Assembly: GCA_004299845.1 (NCBI GenBank)
Contig: CP036201.1
Location: 806,001-870,000, forward strand
Direction: 5' to 3'
DNA length: 64,000 nt
From: Verrucomicrobia bacterium S94
GTDB lineage: Bacteria > Verrucomicrobiota > Kiritimatiellia > Kiritimatiellales > Pontiellaceae
Program-made: the position numbers and the translations under genes
Shown: positions 46,631 to 52,190 of the stretch, in pieces
How the letters are laid out: the number at the start of each line of letters is the position of its first letter
Position numbering within the stretch: position 1 is the first letter of the stretch
The notes under the pieces: model-generated
Databases searched by the model: none
Told to the model about the DNA's origin: nothing
What the model saw: only the letters and a program-made list of their open reading frames with translations

Positions 46631-46921
46631 TTAGTTGGCGCGAATTGCGCTCTTGATCTTGCGATAAACCCAGCTTGCAGCAACGATCGTAAGACCGGCA
46701 CCGAGAACGCCCAGGAAGGACGTTACGCCGTACGCGATCCATGTTCCGGCGTCGGTGACAACACCATCGATCGACGTAGTATCGACTTCAGCCCGCGCAC
46801 TGCCTGCTACGAACAAACAGGCCATAAAAGCCGTCATTGCAGCATTCAGCTTGTTGCGGAAAAATTTCTTTTTCCCCAGTTCGAGCGACTTAAAAGCCGC
46901 AGCTTTAATCATTTTTTTCAT
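46631..46921 (-). CDS. Major coat protein (pVIII-like) precursor
   Basis: 96 residues. A long signal peptide ends at ARA before EVDTTSIDG; the mature part of about 52 residues has an acidic N-terminus, one membrane helix (SFLGVLGAGLTIVAASWVY) and a basic C-terminus (RKIKSAIRAN) that would contact DNA in the virion. These are the standard features of the inovirus major coat. AAGGAG precedes the ATG. Translation is coupled to the following 46-residue gene. Confidence 0.88.
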   Translation of the reverse strand: MKKMIKAAAFKSLELGKKKFFRNKLNAAMTAFMACLFVAGSARAEVDTTSIDGVVTDAGTWIAYGVTSFLGVLGAGLTIVAASWVYRKIKSAIRAN

Positions 46922-46973
46922 ATGTATTCTCCTTATGGTTTGTTGTTCGGCTGTGCCGAATTACTTCAAATAT

Positions 46974-47099
46974 TTAAGATTGTTTAATTGCTTTGATTAT
47001 GGTCATGCCTACGGCCATTGGAATGAAGAAACCGGCCCCGAAAGATATGCCGAGCGTGATAAAACCGAAAAATTCAGTCATGGTGAATCCATCTGTCAT
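46974..47099 (-). CDS. 41-residue phage membrane protein
   Basis: Overlaps the preceding stop as ATGA (ATG 47099-47097). Single hydrophobic helix (FFGFITLGISFGAGFFIPMAV) followed by a short basic end. It falls in the row of small genes before the coat protein. A virion end protein (pVII/pIX-like) is the likely role by position and size. No family name is recognised. Confidence 0.65.
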   Translation of the reverse strand: MTDGFTMTEFFGFITLGISFGAGFFIPMAVGMTIIKAIKQS

Positions 47100-47287
47100 G
47101 CCTGCCCCGCCAGTTCAAACGCTTCATCGTGTGAGAAATCATGAACATACAAAAGGTGATTATAAAGCGCTGACCTTGCCTCACTGGCTGAACCGTCTTT
47201 GTACGTGTCAAAAAGGAAATTATGACCGCATTCCGGACATACAAGCTCACCACAGTGATTATAAGTAATGAAATCGTAATCACTCAT
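47096..47287 (-). CDS. 63-residue Cys2-type zinc-ribbon phage protein
   Basis: The core reads CPECGHNFLF ... LYNHLLYVHDF, i.e. CxxC followed by HxxxxxH-like residues, so a zinc-finger fold is likely. Its ATG overlaps the previous stop as TAATG. The end (SHDEAFELAG) resembles the end of the 74-residue protein two genes upstream, so both may derive from one ancestor. Function unknown; regulatory or DNA-binding is a guess. Confidence 0.65.
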   Translation of the reverse strand: MSDYDFITYNHCGELVCPECGHNFLFDTYKDGSASEARSALYNHLLYVHDFSHDEAFELAGQA

Positions 47288-47430
47288 TAGCCACGTCTCC
47301 AGGCATCCCGAAGTTTAAGAAAAAGATTGCCACCCACGACGAGCAGCGCGAACAGCCACAACGGCCAGAAGGTGACAATCTGGAAGAACAGCTGTTTAAG
47401 GCCTGATAATGCTGATTCCAAAAATGCCAT
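47287..47430 (-). CDS. 47-residue phage membrane protein
   Basis: The ATG follows directly after the stop of the preceding gene (TAA then ATG, no gap), and the stop is TAATG-linked to the next gene. The sequence has an amphipathic N-terminus and one membrane helix (FWPLWLFALLVVGGNLFL) with a basic tail. The tight linkage makes it credible despite its size; likely a virion minor coat or assembly protein. Confidence 0.65.
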   Translation of the reverse strand: MAFLESALSGLKQLFFQIVTFWPLWLFALLVVGGNLFLKLRDAWRRG

Positions 47431-47655
47431 TTAGAGTTCTTCCCAGTGTTCTAAATCTTTAATTTGATCCATAACGCTAGGACCATCGTCCACCCATACA
47501 CGTGCATTACCAAAGGCTGTAAATGCTTCTTCGTGACTATAGCCGTCTTGGTACCTCAAATCGCGGTACATTGCCCGTGCACTATCCTGTGTTGCTGGCC
47601 AAAGCTCGCACGTCTCTGGATGTTCTAACGCCCAATGGCCCCTTTCCATGATCAA
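47431..47655 (-). CDS. 74-residue phage protein
   Basis: No family recognised. The ATG overlaps the stop of the ssDNA-binding gene by ATGA. The C-terminal segment (YSHEEAFTAFG) resembles FSHDEAFELAG in the 63-residue zinc protein, but the Cys pair is absent. Possibly a diverged paralogue that has lost its metal site. Confidence 0.6.
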   Translation of the reverse strand: MIMERGHWALEHPETCELWPATQDSARAMYRDLRYQDGYSHEEAFTAFGNARVWVDDGPSVMDQIKDLEHWEEL

Positions 47656-48209
47656 CCTTTCAACGGTTTAATTTCACCGAGAGCAAATTTAATTTTTTCA
47701 TGACCGCTCTTCTTGATCTCGTATTCCAGAGAGCCGGACAGCGAGACCATCTTTCCTTTGTGCGGAACAATTTTTGAAAGGTCGTCCGGAGTGATTTTCA
47801 GTGATGCCATACCGCCGAAGTAAGCCATTTTCGCCCAGGCGATAAGCTCGCCGGCTTCTTCATTCTGCATACTTCCGCAGTCTGCAATCTGAGACTCTCC
47901 GATATGCCATTGAATCCCCATAAACGAATCTTCTTTTTTTAATGGCGACTTAATTTCACCGAGAGCGAATTTGATTTTTTCATGTCCGGATTTTTTAATT
48001 TCGTATTCGAGCGTACCGGATACAGAAACCATCTTTCCTTTATGAGGAGCGATTTTTGCCAGATCATCGGGCGTGATCTTGAGCGATGCCATGCCGCCGA
48101 AATAGGCCATTTTCGCCCAGGCGATAGGCTCGCCGGTTTCTTCATTCTGCATACTGCCGCAGTCTGCAATCTGAGCCTCGGCGATAGACCATTGCATTCC
48201 TTTATCCAT
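47652..48209 (-). CDS. Tandem-duplicated ssDNA-binding protein (gV-like)
   Basis: 185 residues made of two near-identical halves of about 88 residues, one covering roughly residues 6-91 and the other about 100-185 (offset about 94 residues, 282 bases at DNA level). Both contain ADCGSMQNEE and MAYFGGMASLKITPDDL. Gene V proteins are about 85-residue homodimers, so this would be a covalent single-chain dimer. The gene lies at the head of the virion operon, as gV does. AAAGGAG precedes the ATG. The fold is inferred from position and size, not from a named motif. Confidence 0.7.
   Translation of the reverse strand: MDKGMQWSIAEAQIADCGSMQNEETGEPIAWAKMAYFGGMASLKITPDDLAKIAPHKGKMVSVSGTLEYEIKKSGHEKIKFALGEIKSPLKKEDSFMGIQWHIGESQIADCGSMQNEEAGELIAWAKMAYFGGMASLKITPDDLSKIVPHKGKMVSLSGSLEYEIKKSGHEKIKFALGEIKPLKG
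47667..48200 (-). repeat. In-gene tandem duplication of about 282 bases
   Basis: The TAATTTCACCGAGAGC segment occurs at 47669 and again at 47951, and the rest of the gene aligns over the full length with the same offset. The two copies differ mainly at third positions, so the duplication is not very recent and both copies are under selection. Confidence 0.8.
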
Positions 48210-48259
48210 TTTTATTTCTCCTTTGTTTTAAGCAACCAAAAAAGGCCAAGGCGTTAAGC

Positions 48260-48439
48260 CTAGGCCGCGATATGTTTAAAGTGTGAAAGCTCAAAAAGAC
48301 GGATATCAATATCGAGTGATATGTCCGCGCATTTGCGCATACATGCCGCCCCTTCATGATGACCCTTTTCATCCAAATATTCGGCATGTGCCAACGAATC
48401 AAAAAAACGTTTACGAGCTTCTATCAGTTCTTTCGGCAT
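48260..48439 (-). CDS. 59-residue small phage protein
   Basis: Starts at ATG 48439 with GGAGA upstream (a longer frame without good start is a shadow). The sequence is helical and charged, with an ACMRKCAD motif. No family recognised. It lies before the ssDNA-binding gene in the same direction, next to the divergent operator region, so it may be the first gene of the lytic transcript. Confidence 0.55.
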   Translation of the reverse strand: MPKELIEARKRFFDSLAHAEYLDEKGHHEGAACMRKCADISLDIDIRLFELSHFKHIAA

Positions 48440-48451
48440 CAGCTTCTCCGG

Positions 48452-48548
48452 GTTGCAAAGTGTTGCAATCTGTAACTGATGGAAATTTGTATACATACAG
48501 ATGCAGAATGCAACTATAAAATGTATTTTTGTTGCAACATGCATCTGT
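48452..48548. promoter_or_regulatory. Operator cluster between divergent phage transcripts
   Basis: Arms ACAGATGCAGAATGCAAC (48497-48514) and GTTGCAACATGCATCTGT (48531-48548) match in 15 of 18 positions around TATAAAATGTATTTTT. Further GTTGCAA copies stand at 48452-48458 and 48462-48468. The TATAAA in the centre of the dyad could be a -10 for the plus-strand gene. The site lies between the plus-strand ribbon-helix-helix-like gene and the minus-strand small gene and would suit a lysogeny switch. Confidence 0.55.
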
Positions 48549-48561
48549 GATGATCTGTTAT

Positions 48562-48825
48562 ATGAAAGACAAAAAGACAGGCAGAATAATGGCCAACGTT
48601 TCAGACTCTGATAAATCAGAATTTGAACGTATCGCAAGTGAACTAAGACTATCCTCTGCAGGACTTGCAGGAATTTTGATAGAATCCTTTTTAGAATCTA
48701 AAAGGAAATACGGAAACCAACTATTCTACCCGCCTAAATTTCACACATTCGAATCTATAAAAATTCAAGAAGAAATAGACCATGAAGATTCCGAAAACTC
48801 CGTTTCACAACAGAAGGCCGGATAA
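48562..48825 (+). CDS. Ribbon-helix-helix-like regulator (candidate phage repressor)
   Basis: 87 residues from ATG 48562 (ATG at 48589 is another choice). After a short basic start, the segment NVSDSDKSEFERIASELRLSS is typical of a ribbon followed by a helix of RHH proteins. The rest is charged. It stands divergent to the virion operon next to a dyad operator. Most parsimonious role is the repressor of the virion operon. Confidence 0.6.
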   Translation: MKDKKTGRIMANVSDSDKSEFERIASELRLSSAGLAGILIESFLESKRKYGNQLFYPPKFHTFESIKIQEEIDHEDSENSVSQQKAG

Positions 48826-48853
48826 TCAAGCCACTTTTTAAACATTGGAAATC

Positions 48854-49630
48854 ATGAAGTATTTTTTTGTACACAGAATTGCAAGACTTTTTCAGTGCGC
48901 GACTGTTTTAGTTTTGTTTTCCGAAATAAACACATTCGGAAAAGTAGGAGAGCATAAAACCGTTTCAATTGCCCACTATGGTGAACCGGTAGGTGAATCA
49001 GATAACACACTGATTTTCAGCACTGAAAAAGGATTTATCACTGAATCATACGATGATAACGGCATATGCATTGAATCCAGATTAACGGAAAAAGAAAGCA
49101 GCAAAACCCATGCACGCCCTAAACGTAAAACATCGAAAAAAGAAGAAATTGCAAAATTCGATTCAGTAGTAACTAAACCTTTGATCGATCAAACATACGG
49201 ATTAGAAACACCAAAAAATATAAAACAAAATCTTCCTAATATACGCCATAAACATACGGCCAATGATCTTTCAAAAATACTGAACGAAACAGCAGTTGCC
49301 ATTGAAAAATCAAAAGTACAGCACGAAAAAGATATGGATGAATTCGAAAAAGGTGCTGAAGCCGCAGCAACCGTATTCACCATAGGATTCCTTATCGGCT
49401 TACTACTATGTGTAACAACCATCGTTTGCATGATCATAGGAACAATATACCTATGCAGATACCTAAACAAAAAAACCGTATCTCCGAAAAAGACTGCAAA
49501 AAATCCAGGAGCCGAAAAAGAAACGACGAGACAGAAAACTATAAACTGCATCTGTTGCAAACGTGAATTATACGGTATTCCCGGACAAGATGTTCAATGC
49601 CCGCAATGCGGAAGATACAACACCATCTAA
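48854..49630 (+). CDS. Unknown exported membrane protein with C-terminal zinc ribbon
   Basis: 258 residues from ATG 48854. N-terminal signal-like stretch (LFQCATVLVLFSEINTFG), low-complexity hydrophilic middle with Lys-rich segments, one strong membrane helix (FTIGFLIGLLLCVTTIVCM) and a C-terminal CICCKRELYGIPGQDVQCPQCG zinc ribbon. AT-rich codons and the opposite strand set it apart from the phage core genes. Its last four bases overlap the end of rep, tail to tail. A cargo or superinfection-immunity role is conceivable; not demonstrated. Confidence 0.6.
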   Translation: MKYFFVHRIARLFQCATVLVLFSEINTFGKVGEHKTVSIAHYGEPVGESDNTLIFSTEKGFITESYDDNGICIESRLTEKESSKTHARPKRKTSKKEEIAKFDSVVTKPLIDQTYGLETPKNIKQNLPNIRHKHTANDLSKILNETAVAIEKSKVQHEKDMDEFEKGAEAAATVFTIGFLIGLLLCVTTIVCMIIGTIYLCRYLNKKTVSPKKTAKNPGAEKETTRQKTINCICCKRELYGIPGQDVQCPQCGRYNTI

Positions 49631-50664
49631 AACGGCGCAGGCTCTCCGTTAACGGCCCAATACCAAGCTATTTCGGATTCCTGCTTAGGCTTTAATTCAA
49701 CGTCCTGCATTAGCTCGAAGAGCCATTGATAATAAACATCGTCCCCTATGGCCGTACGTATCTTTTCCAATGACGGAGTAACGGACCGCTCAACCCAATC
49801 CATTGATTTTTCTATTGAGCCTTCATCTTGCGGAGAATGAAATACTGCCGCTCCCAGGTGATGCAAAATTTGCTCCCAGAATGCAAGCCGGTCAACTTTA
49901 TTGAACTTTCCGGAATTACCACGCTCAGCGAAATCAATCGCCCCGCCGATAAACAAAGCGATTTTCGTTGCCAAATCTTCCAAAGATAACGACATAGCCA
50001 GATCAAAATATACGGAATTTGCTTTTTTCTTCGTGAACTCTACTTCCCAACGGAATGCATTAATTTCGCCTTTTGATTCAATATCTTTCCGGTAAAATCG
50101 AAGAAACTTTCCGCCGCCGTCTTTTCCACGGGTTCCGAAATAAACGCCGGAATCCGTCAATTCGCCGTTTCGTTTCGTCCCGCCAATATATTTATGTTTG
50201 CGGAAGCCTTTATAAAATCCCTGTTCTGCATATTCGTTGACTTCTTCGGGCGTAATAATCTTTTCAAAGTCATCGAATGCCAAATCTATACGGGAACACT
50301 TAAACCAGAACTTCACCGACAAATCACGGAGGAATCTGCGTAGCGTTACGGGAAGGAAACAGTGCAGCGCATGGCCAGGCAATTGAACTACGATTCTGTT
50401 TGAATGAATCATCCGGTTTCTTTTATCGACATCCCAGGCAAGCTTTATTCCGAAAGGATGCCATTCGCAAGAGACCTGAAAACCCATGAATCCGTGATCA
50501 TACGTTTCACACTCAAGGCCGCATAATTCATTCATGTAATACTGAAATTCTTCCAGGCGATCAAAGGGAATTGTACCTTGCAGCCAATCGACAGATATAG
50601 AACTCTGTCTTTCCCCGGCATCCATGCGGCCCAGATGTCTTTGACTGGGTATAATGGAAACCAA
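49627..50664 (-). CDS. Rolling-circle replication initiator (Rep_trans/RstA-like)
   Basis: 345 residues from TTG 50664; ATG 50625 is an alternative. The family feature is LRFYRKDIES followed by FRWEVEFTKK, as in Rep_trans proteins including RstA of CTX-phi, with SRIDLAFDDFE earlier. It would nick the plus-strand origin in the phage circle. Upstream, an ATG at 50702 sits behind a seven-G Shine-Dalgarno but in another frame; one extra A in the A6 run (50698-50693) would join it to rep and give a start MEKNIDDQSKFEKL. The origin-like hairpins are just upstream. Confidence 0.85.
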   Translation of the reverse strand: MVSIIPSQRHLGRMDAGERQSSISVDWLQGTIPFDRLEEFQYYMNELCGLECETYDHGFMGFQVSCEWHPFGIKLAWDVDKRNRMIHSNRIVVQLPGHALHCFLPVTLRRFLRDLSVKFWFKCSRIDLAFDDFEKIITPEEVNEYAEQGFYKGFRKHKYIGGTKRNGELTDSGVYFGTRGKDGGGKFLRFYRKDIESKGEINAFRWEVEFTKKKANSVYFDLAMSLSLEDLATKIALFIGGAIDFAERGNSGKFNKVDRLAFWEQILHHLGAAVFHSPQDEGSIEKSMDWVERSVTPSLEKIRTAIGDDVYYQWLFELMQDVELKPKQESEIAWYWAVNGEPAPF

Positions 50665-50706
50665 TTTTTCGAATTTTGACTGATCGTCAATATTTTTTCC
50701 ATTTAC

Positions 50707-50781
50707 CCCCCCTAATAGAGTAGGGGGGCGGCTTCGCCGCTCTTCTTCTGCGACTCGGGGCTCGCTGCAGAAGAAGAGCGG
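50707..50781. promoter_or_regulatory. Hairpin array upstream of rep, candidate phage replication origin
   Basis: CCCCCCTA/TAGGGGGG (50707-50728), GCGGC-TTC-GCCGC (50728-50740), and CCGCTCTTCTTCTGC/GCAGAAGAAGAGCGG (50737-50751 and 50767-50781, perfect 15-base arms, 15-base loop) are adjacent. A cluster of hairpins directly before the initiator gene is where inoviruses keep their origins. It overlaps the 3' part of a 52-residue reading frame. Confidence 0.55.
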
Positions 50782-50870
50782 ACGGCCGCCTGCTGAATTA
50801 CTCTATATTGATTGGCATGAAGAATACGTCTGCCGTTCGGGTCAAGATTGCGGAAAGTTTGGCGGCTCAT
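50712..50870 (-). CDS. 52-residue phage protein overlapping the hairpin array
   Basis: The ATG overlaps the stop of the zinc-ribbon gene (TAATG). The N-terminal half (SRQTFRNLDPNGRRILHAN) looks like a protein; the C-terminal half is a Ser/Ala/Lys-rich stretch encoded by the hairpin arms. Coupling supports it as a gene, but the hairpins may constrain the sequence more than the protein does. Confidence 0.5.
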   Translation of the reverse strand: MSRQTFRNLDPNGRRILHANQYRVIQQAAVRSSSAASPESQKKSGEAAPLLY

Positions 50871-51244
50871 TATTTAACCCTCCAACAATTTAAAGGCTGA
50901 TTACGGTAATTATATGCCTGTTTTGTTAGACGGTTTATACGATCTTCCCGCCATTGAGGAAGAGTATCATAATCTCTGTACGCATAATAAAGCTGTACTA
51001 ATACCTTCACATGGAGCGTTCCAATATCTAAACAATGATCACAATTACAGAAATCGAAATTCAAACAGTCCGGGCAATAATCAAACATATCTGTAACAGC
51101 ACTTCCGCAGCGCGTACAACGTCCCAAGATTTTAGCACTAGAAGGAATTAAACGACCCCGATTGACATCATGAATGAGAACATTTTCACATGGTTCGGCA
51201 TGATTTTCATATTCATCTAAATCAATACTGAAAAGTTCCATCAT
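50870..51244 (-). CDS. Zinc-ribbon phage protein of 124 residues
   Basis: Two Cys pairs, CTRCGSA and CPDCLNF, then CNCDHC, suggest a treble-clef or zinc-ribbon fold. The start overlaps the methyltransferase end by four bases (ATGA) and the stop overlaps the next start, so it is in the same tightly coupled operon. No function recognised. Confidence 0.6.
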   Translation of the reverse strand: MMELFSIDLDEYENHAEPCENVLIHDVNRGRLIPSSAKILGRCTRCGSAVTDMFDYCPDCLNFDFCNCDHCLDIGTLHVKVLVQLYYAYRDYDTLPQWREDRINRLTKQAYNYRNQPLNCWRVK

Positions 51245-51891
51245 TTTGCCCCCTGAATGTCATTCGAAAGAAAGAAGGCTTTAGCGAATCCCTTGGGAGT
51301 GTTTGAACGTGCAGCGCGTCTATTTTCACCACCACCCCTTAAGCATTCTACATAACTTTCTTGCCTTCCTGATGATGTGAAAAATATATCCGGCTTAACA
51401 ATCATATCACAGCCAACAAAAAGAGGTAGTGGCGGAACGAAATCACCCACAAGGCCGGTTTTCTTGGTATAATGTTCGCCATAATCGCAAGGATTAAAAT
51501 ACCAAGGCCGACCCAATTCAGGACGGAGTTTCCAAAGACGGCCGACCGGATTTTCCAAGGCCCAGATTTTAGGTTTAAGAGCACGAACCAAGGAAATACA
51601 GGCATCGACTATTTCAAGGCTCTTTTGCGTTCGCCCGTCTTTATCTTTTTCAACCCAGAGACGATTACAGGCTATCAAAAAATCCGTGCAAGGCGGAGCC
51701 ATTAGAAGAACGTCGCAATGTGCAGGAACACCATCTCCCAAGCGAGAAAGCAACATTTCAGCCGTCCAGGGGAAAAGGCCGTCAGTTAACCGCCGAGGCA
51801 ATTTAGGATCAAACCTGTAGACATCATATCCAGCCTGTTTATACGGTTCGGACCAGTTGCCGGAAAAATCAGAGACAGAATAAACTATCAT
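51241..51891 (-). CDS. Small phage cytosine-5 DNA methyltransferase-like protein
   Basis: 216 residues. SVSDFSGNWSEPYKQAGYDVYRFD is the AdoMet-binding N-terminal segment; LLMAPPCTDFL is the motif IV with the catalytic Cys after Pro-Pro; ALENPVGRLWKLRP corresponds to the ENV motif. Small Dcm-like proteins of this form occur in phages. It could protect the phage from restriction. Its ATG overlaps the stop of the integrase tail frame (ATGA), so translation may be coupled to integrase in the circle. Confidence 0.75.
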   Translation of the reverse strand: MIVYSVSDFSGNWSEPYKQAGYDVYRFDPKLPRRLTDGLFPWTAEMLLSRLGDGVPAHCDVLLMAPPCTDFLIACNRLWVEKDKDGRTQKSLEIVDACISLVRALKPKIWALENPVGRLWKLRPELGRPWYFNPCDYGEHYTKKTGLVGDFVPPLPLFVGCDMIVKPDIFFTSSGRQESYVECLRGGGENRRAARSNTPKGFAKAFFLSNDIQGAK

Positions 51892-52050
51892 GATTCAGCC
51901 TCCCTTTCCCATGAAAGTGAAAGAGGCTCACGTGATTTGAATATTAATTCTATTCTTTTCACATGACGCCTTGCCAATTGTGCCCGTCTTGATGCCCAAT
52001 CATGTACATTTAATGGTTTACCGGCCATTTCCGGTTGGTTCGACTCCATT
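51888..52050 (-). CDS. 3' part of the integrase frame stranded at attR, or a 53-residue protein
   Basis: In the integrated state, a frame begins at an ATG inside the attachment core (52050) and runs to the TGA at 51888-51890. Its 49 post-core residues (QPEMAGKPLNVHDWASRRAQ and onward, basic and Arg-rich) are the natural continuation of the integrase frame through attP in the circular phage. No Shine-Dalgarno is seen, which argues that it is the integrase tail rather than a separate gene. Confidence 0.6.
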
Positions 52051-52061
52051 CGGGTGCACCA
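52036..52061 (+). repeat. Prophage attachment site, distal end (attR)
   Basis: 26-base copy of the tRNA-Leu 3' end, identical to 41737-41762. Only this partial tRNA copy remains here. The bases after it differ from those after attL. Confidence 0.9.
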
Positions 52062-52067
52062 TTCTTG

Positions 52068-52096
52068 AAGCCCGCTCAGCTGAGCGGGCTTTTTTA
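52068..52096 (+). terminator. Original tRNA-Leu terminator, displaced by phage insertion
   Basis: AAGCCCGCTCA (52068-52078) and TGAGCGGGCTT (52081-52091) form a perfect stem followed by T residues. It lies seven bases after attR, the spacing of a tRNA terminator. Before integration it would have followed the tRNA directly. Confidence 0.85.
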
Positions 52097-52190
52097 TTTC
52101 CTCCTGTGCTTTGGAAAAACATCGAAAACGGTTTCCAGCGGCTGGAAAAACCGCTAGGTTTCTTCGCTAATTTTTCAGGAGGCATGTGTA

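Larger units (their letters stand above)
41737..52061. mobile_element. Integrated filamentous phage (inovirus) genome
   Basis: Bounded by a 26-base direct repeat made of the tRNA-Leu 3' end, with a unit length of 10,299 bases, within the range of inoviruses. Order of minus-strand genes, starting at rep: rep, ssDNA-binding protein, small membrane proteins, coat protein, adsorption protein, pVI-like protein, Zot/pI. This follows the canonical filamentous-phage layout. Integration module (int, small gene) and a methyltransferase module complete the circle. A short plus-strand pair lies between rep and the ssDNA-binding gene. No pIV secretin is encoded, so exit probably uses a host secretin, as known for CTX-phi. 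Confidence 0.9.

Noticed and set aside
47074-47283. 69-residue minus-strand frame overlapping the zinc protein
   Set aside because: Alternative frame within the 63-residue gene, no CxxC, no coupled start.
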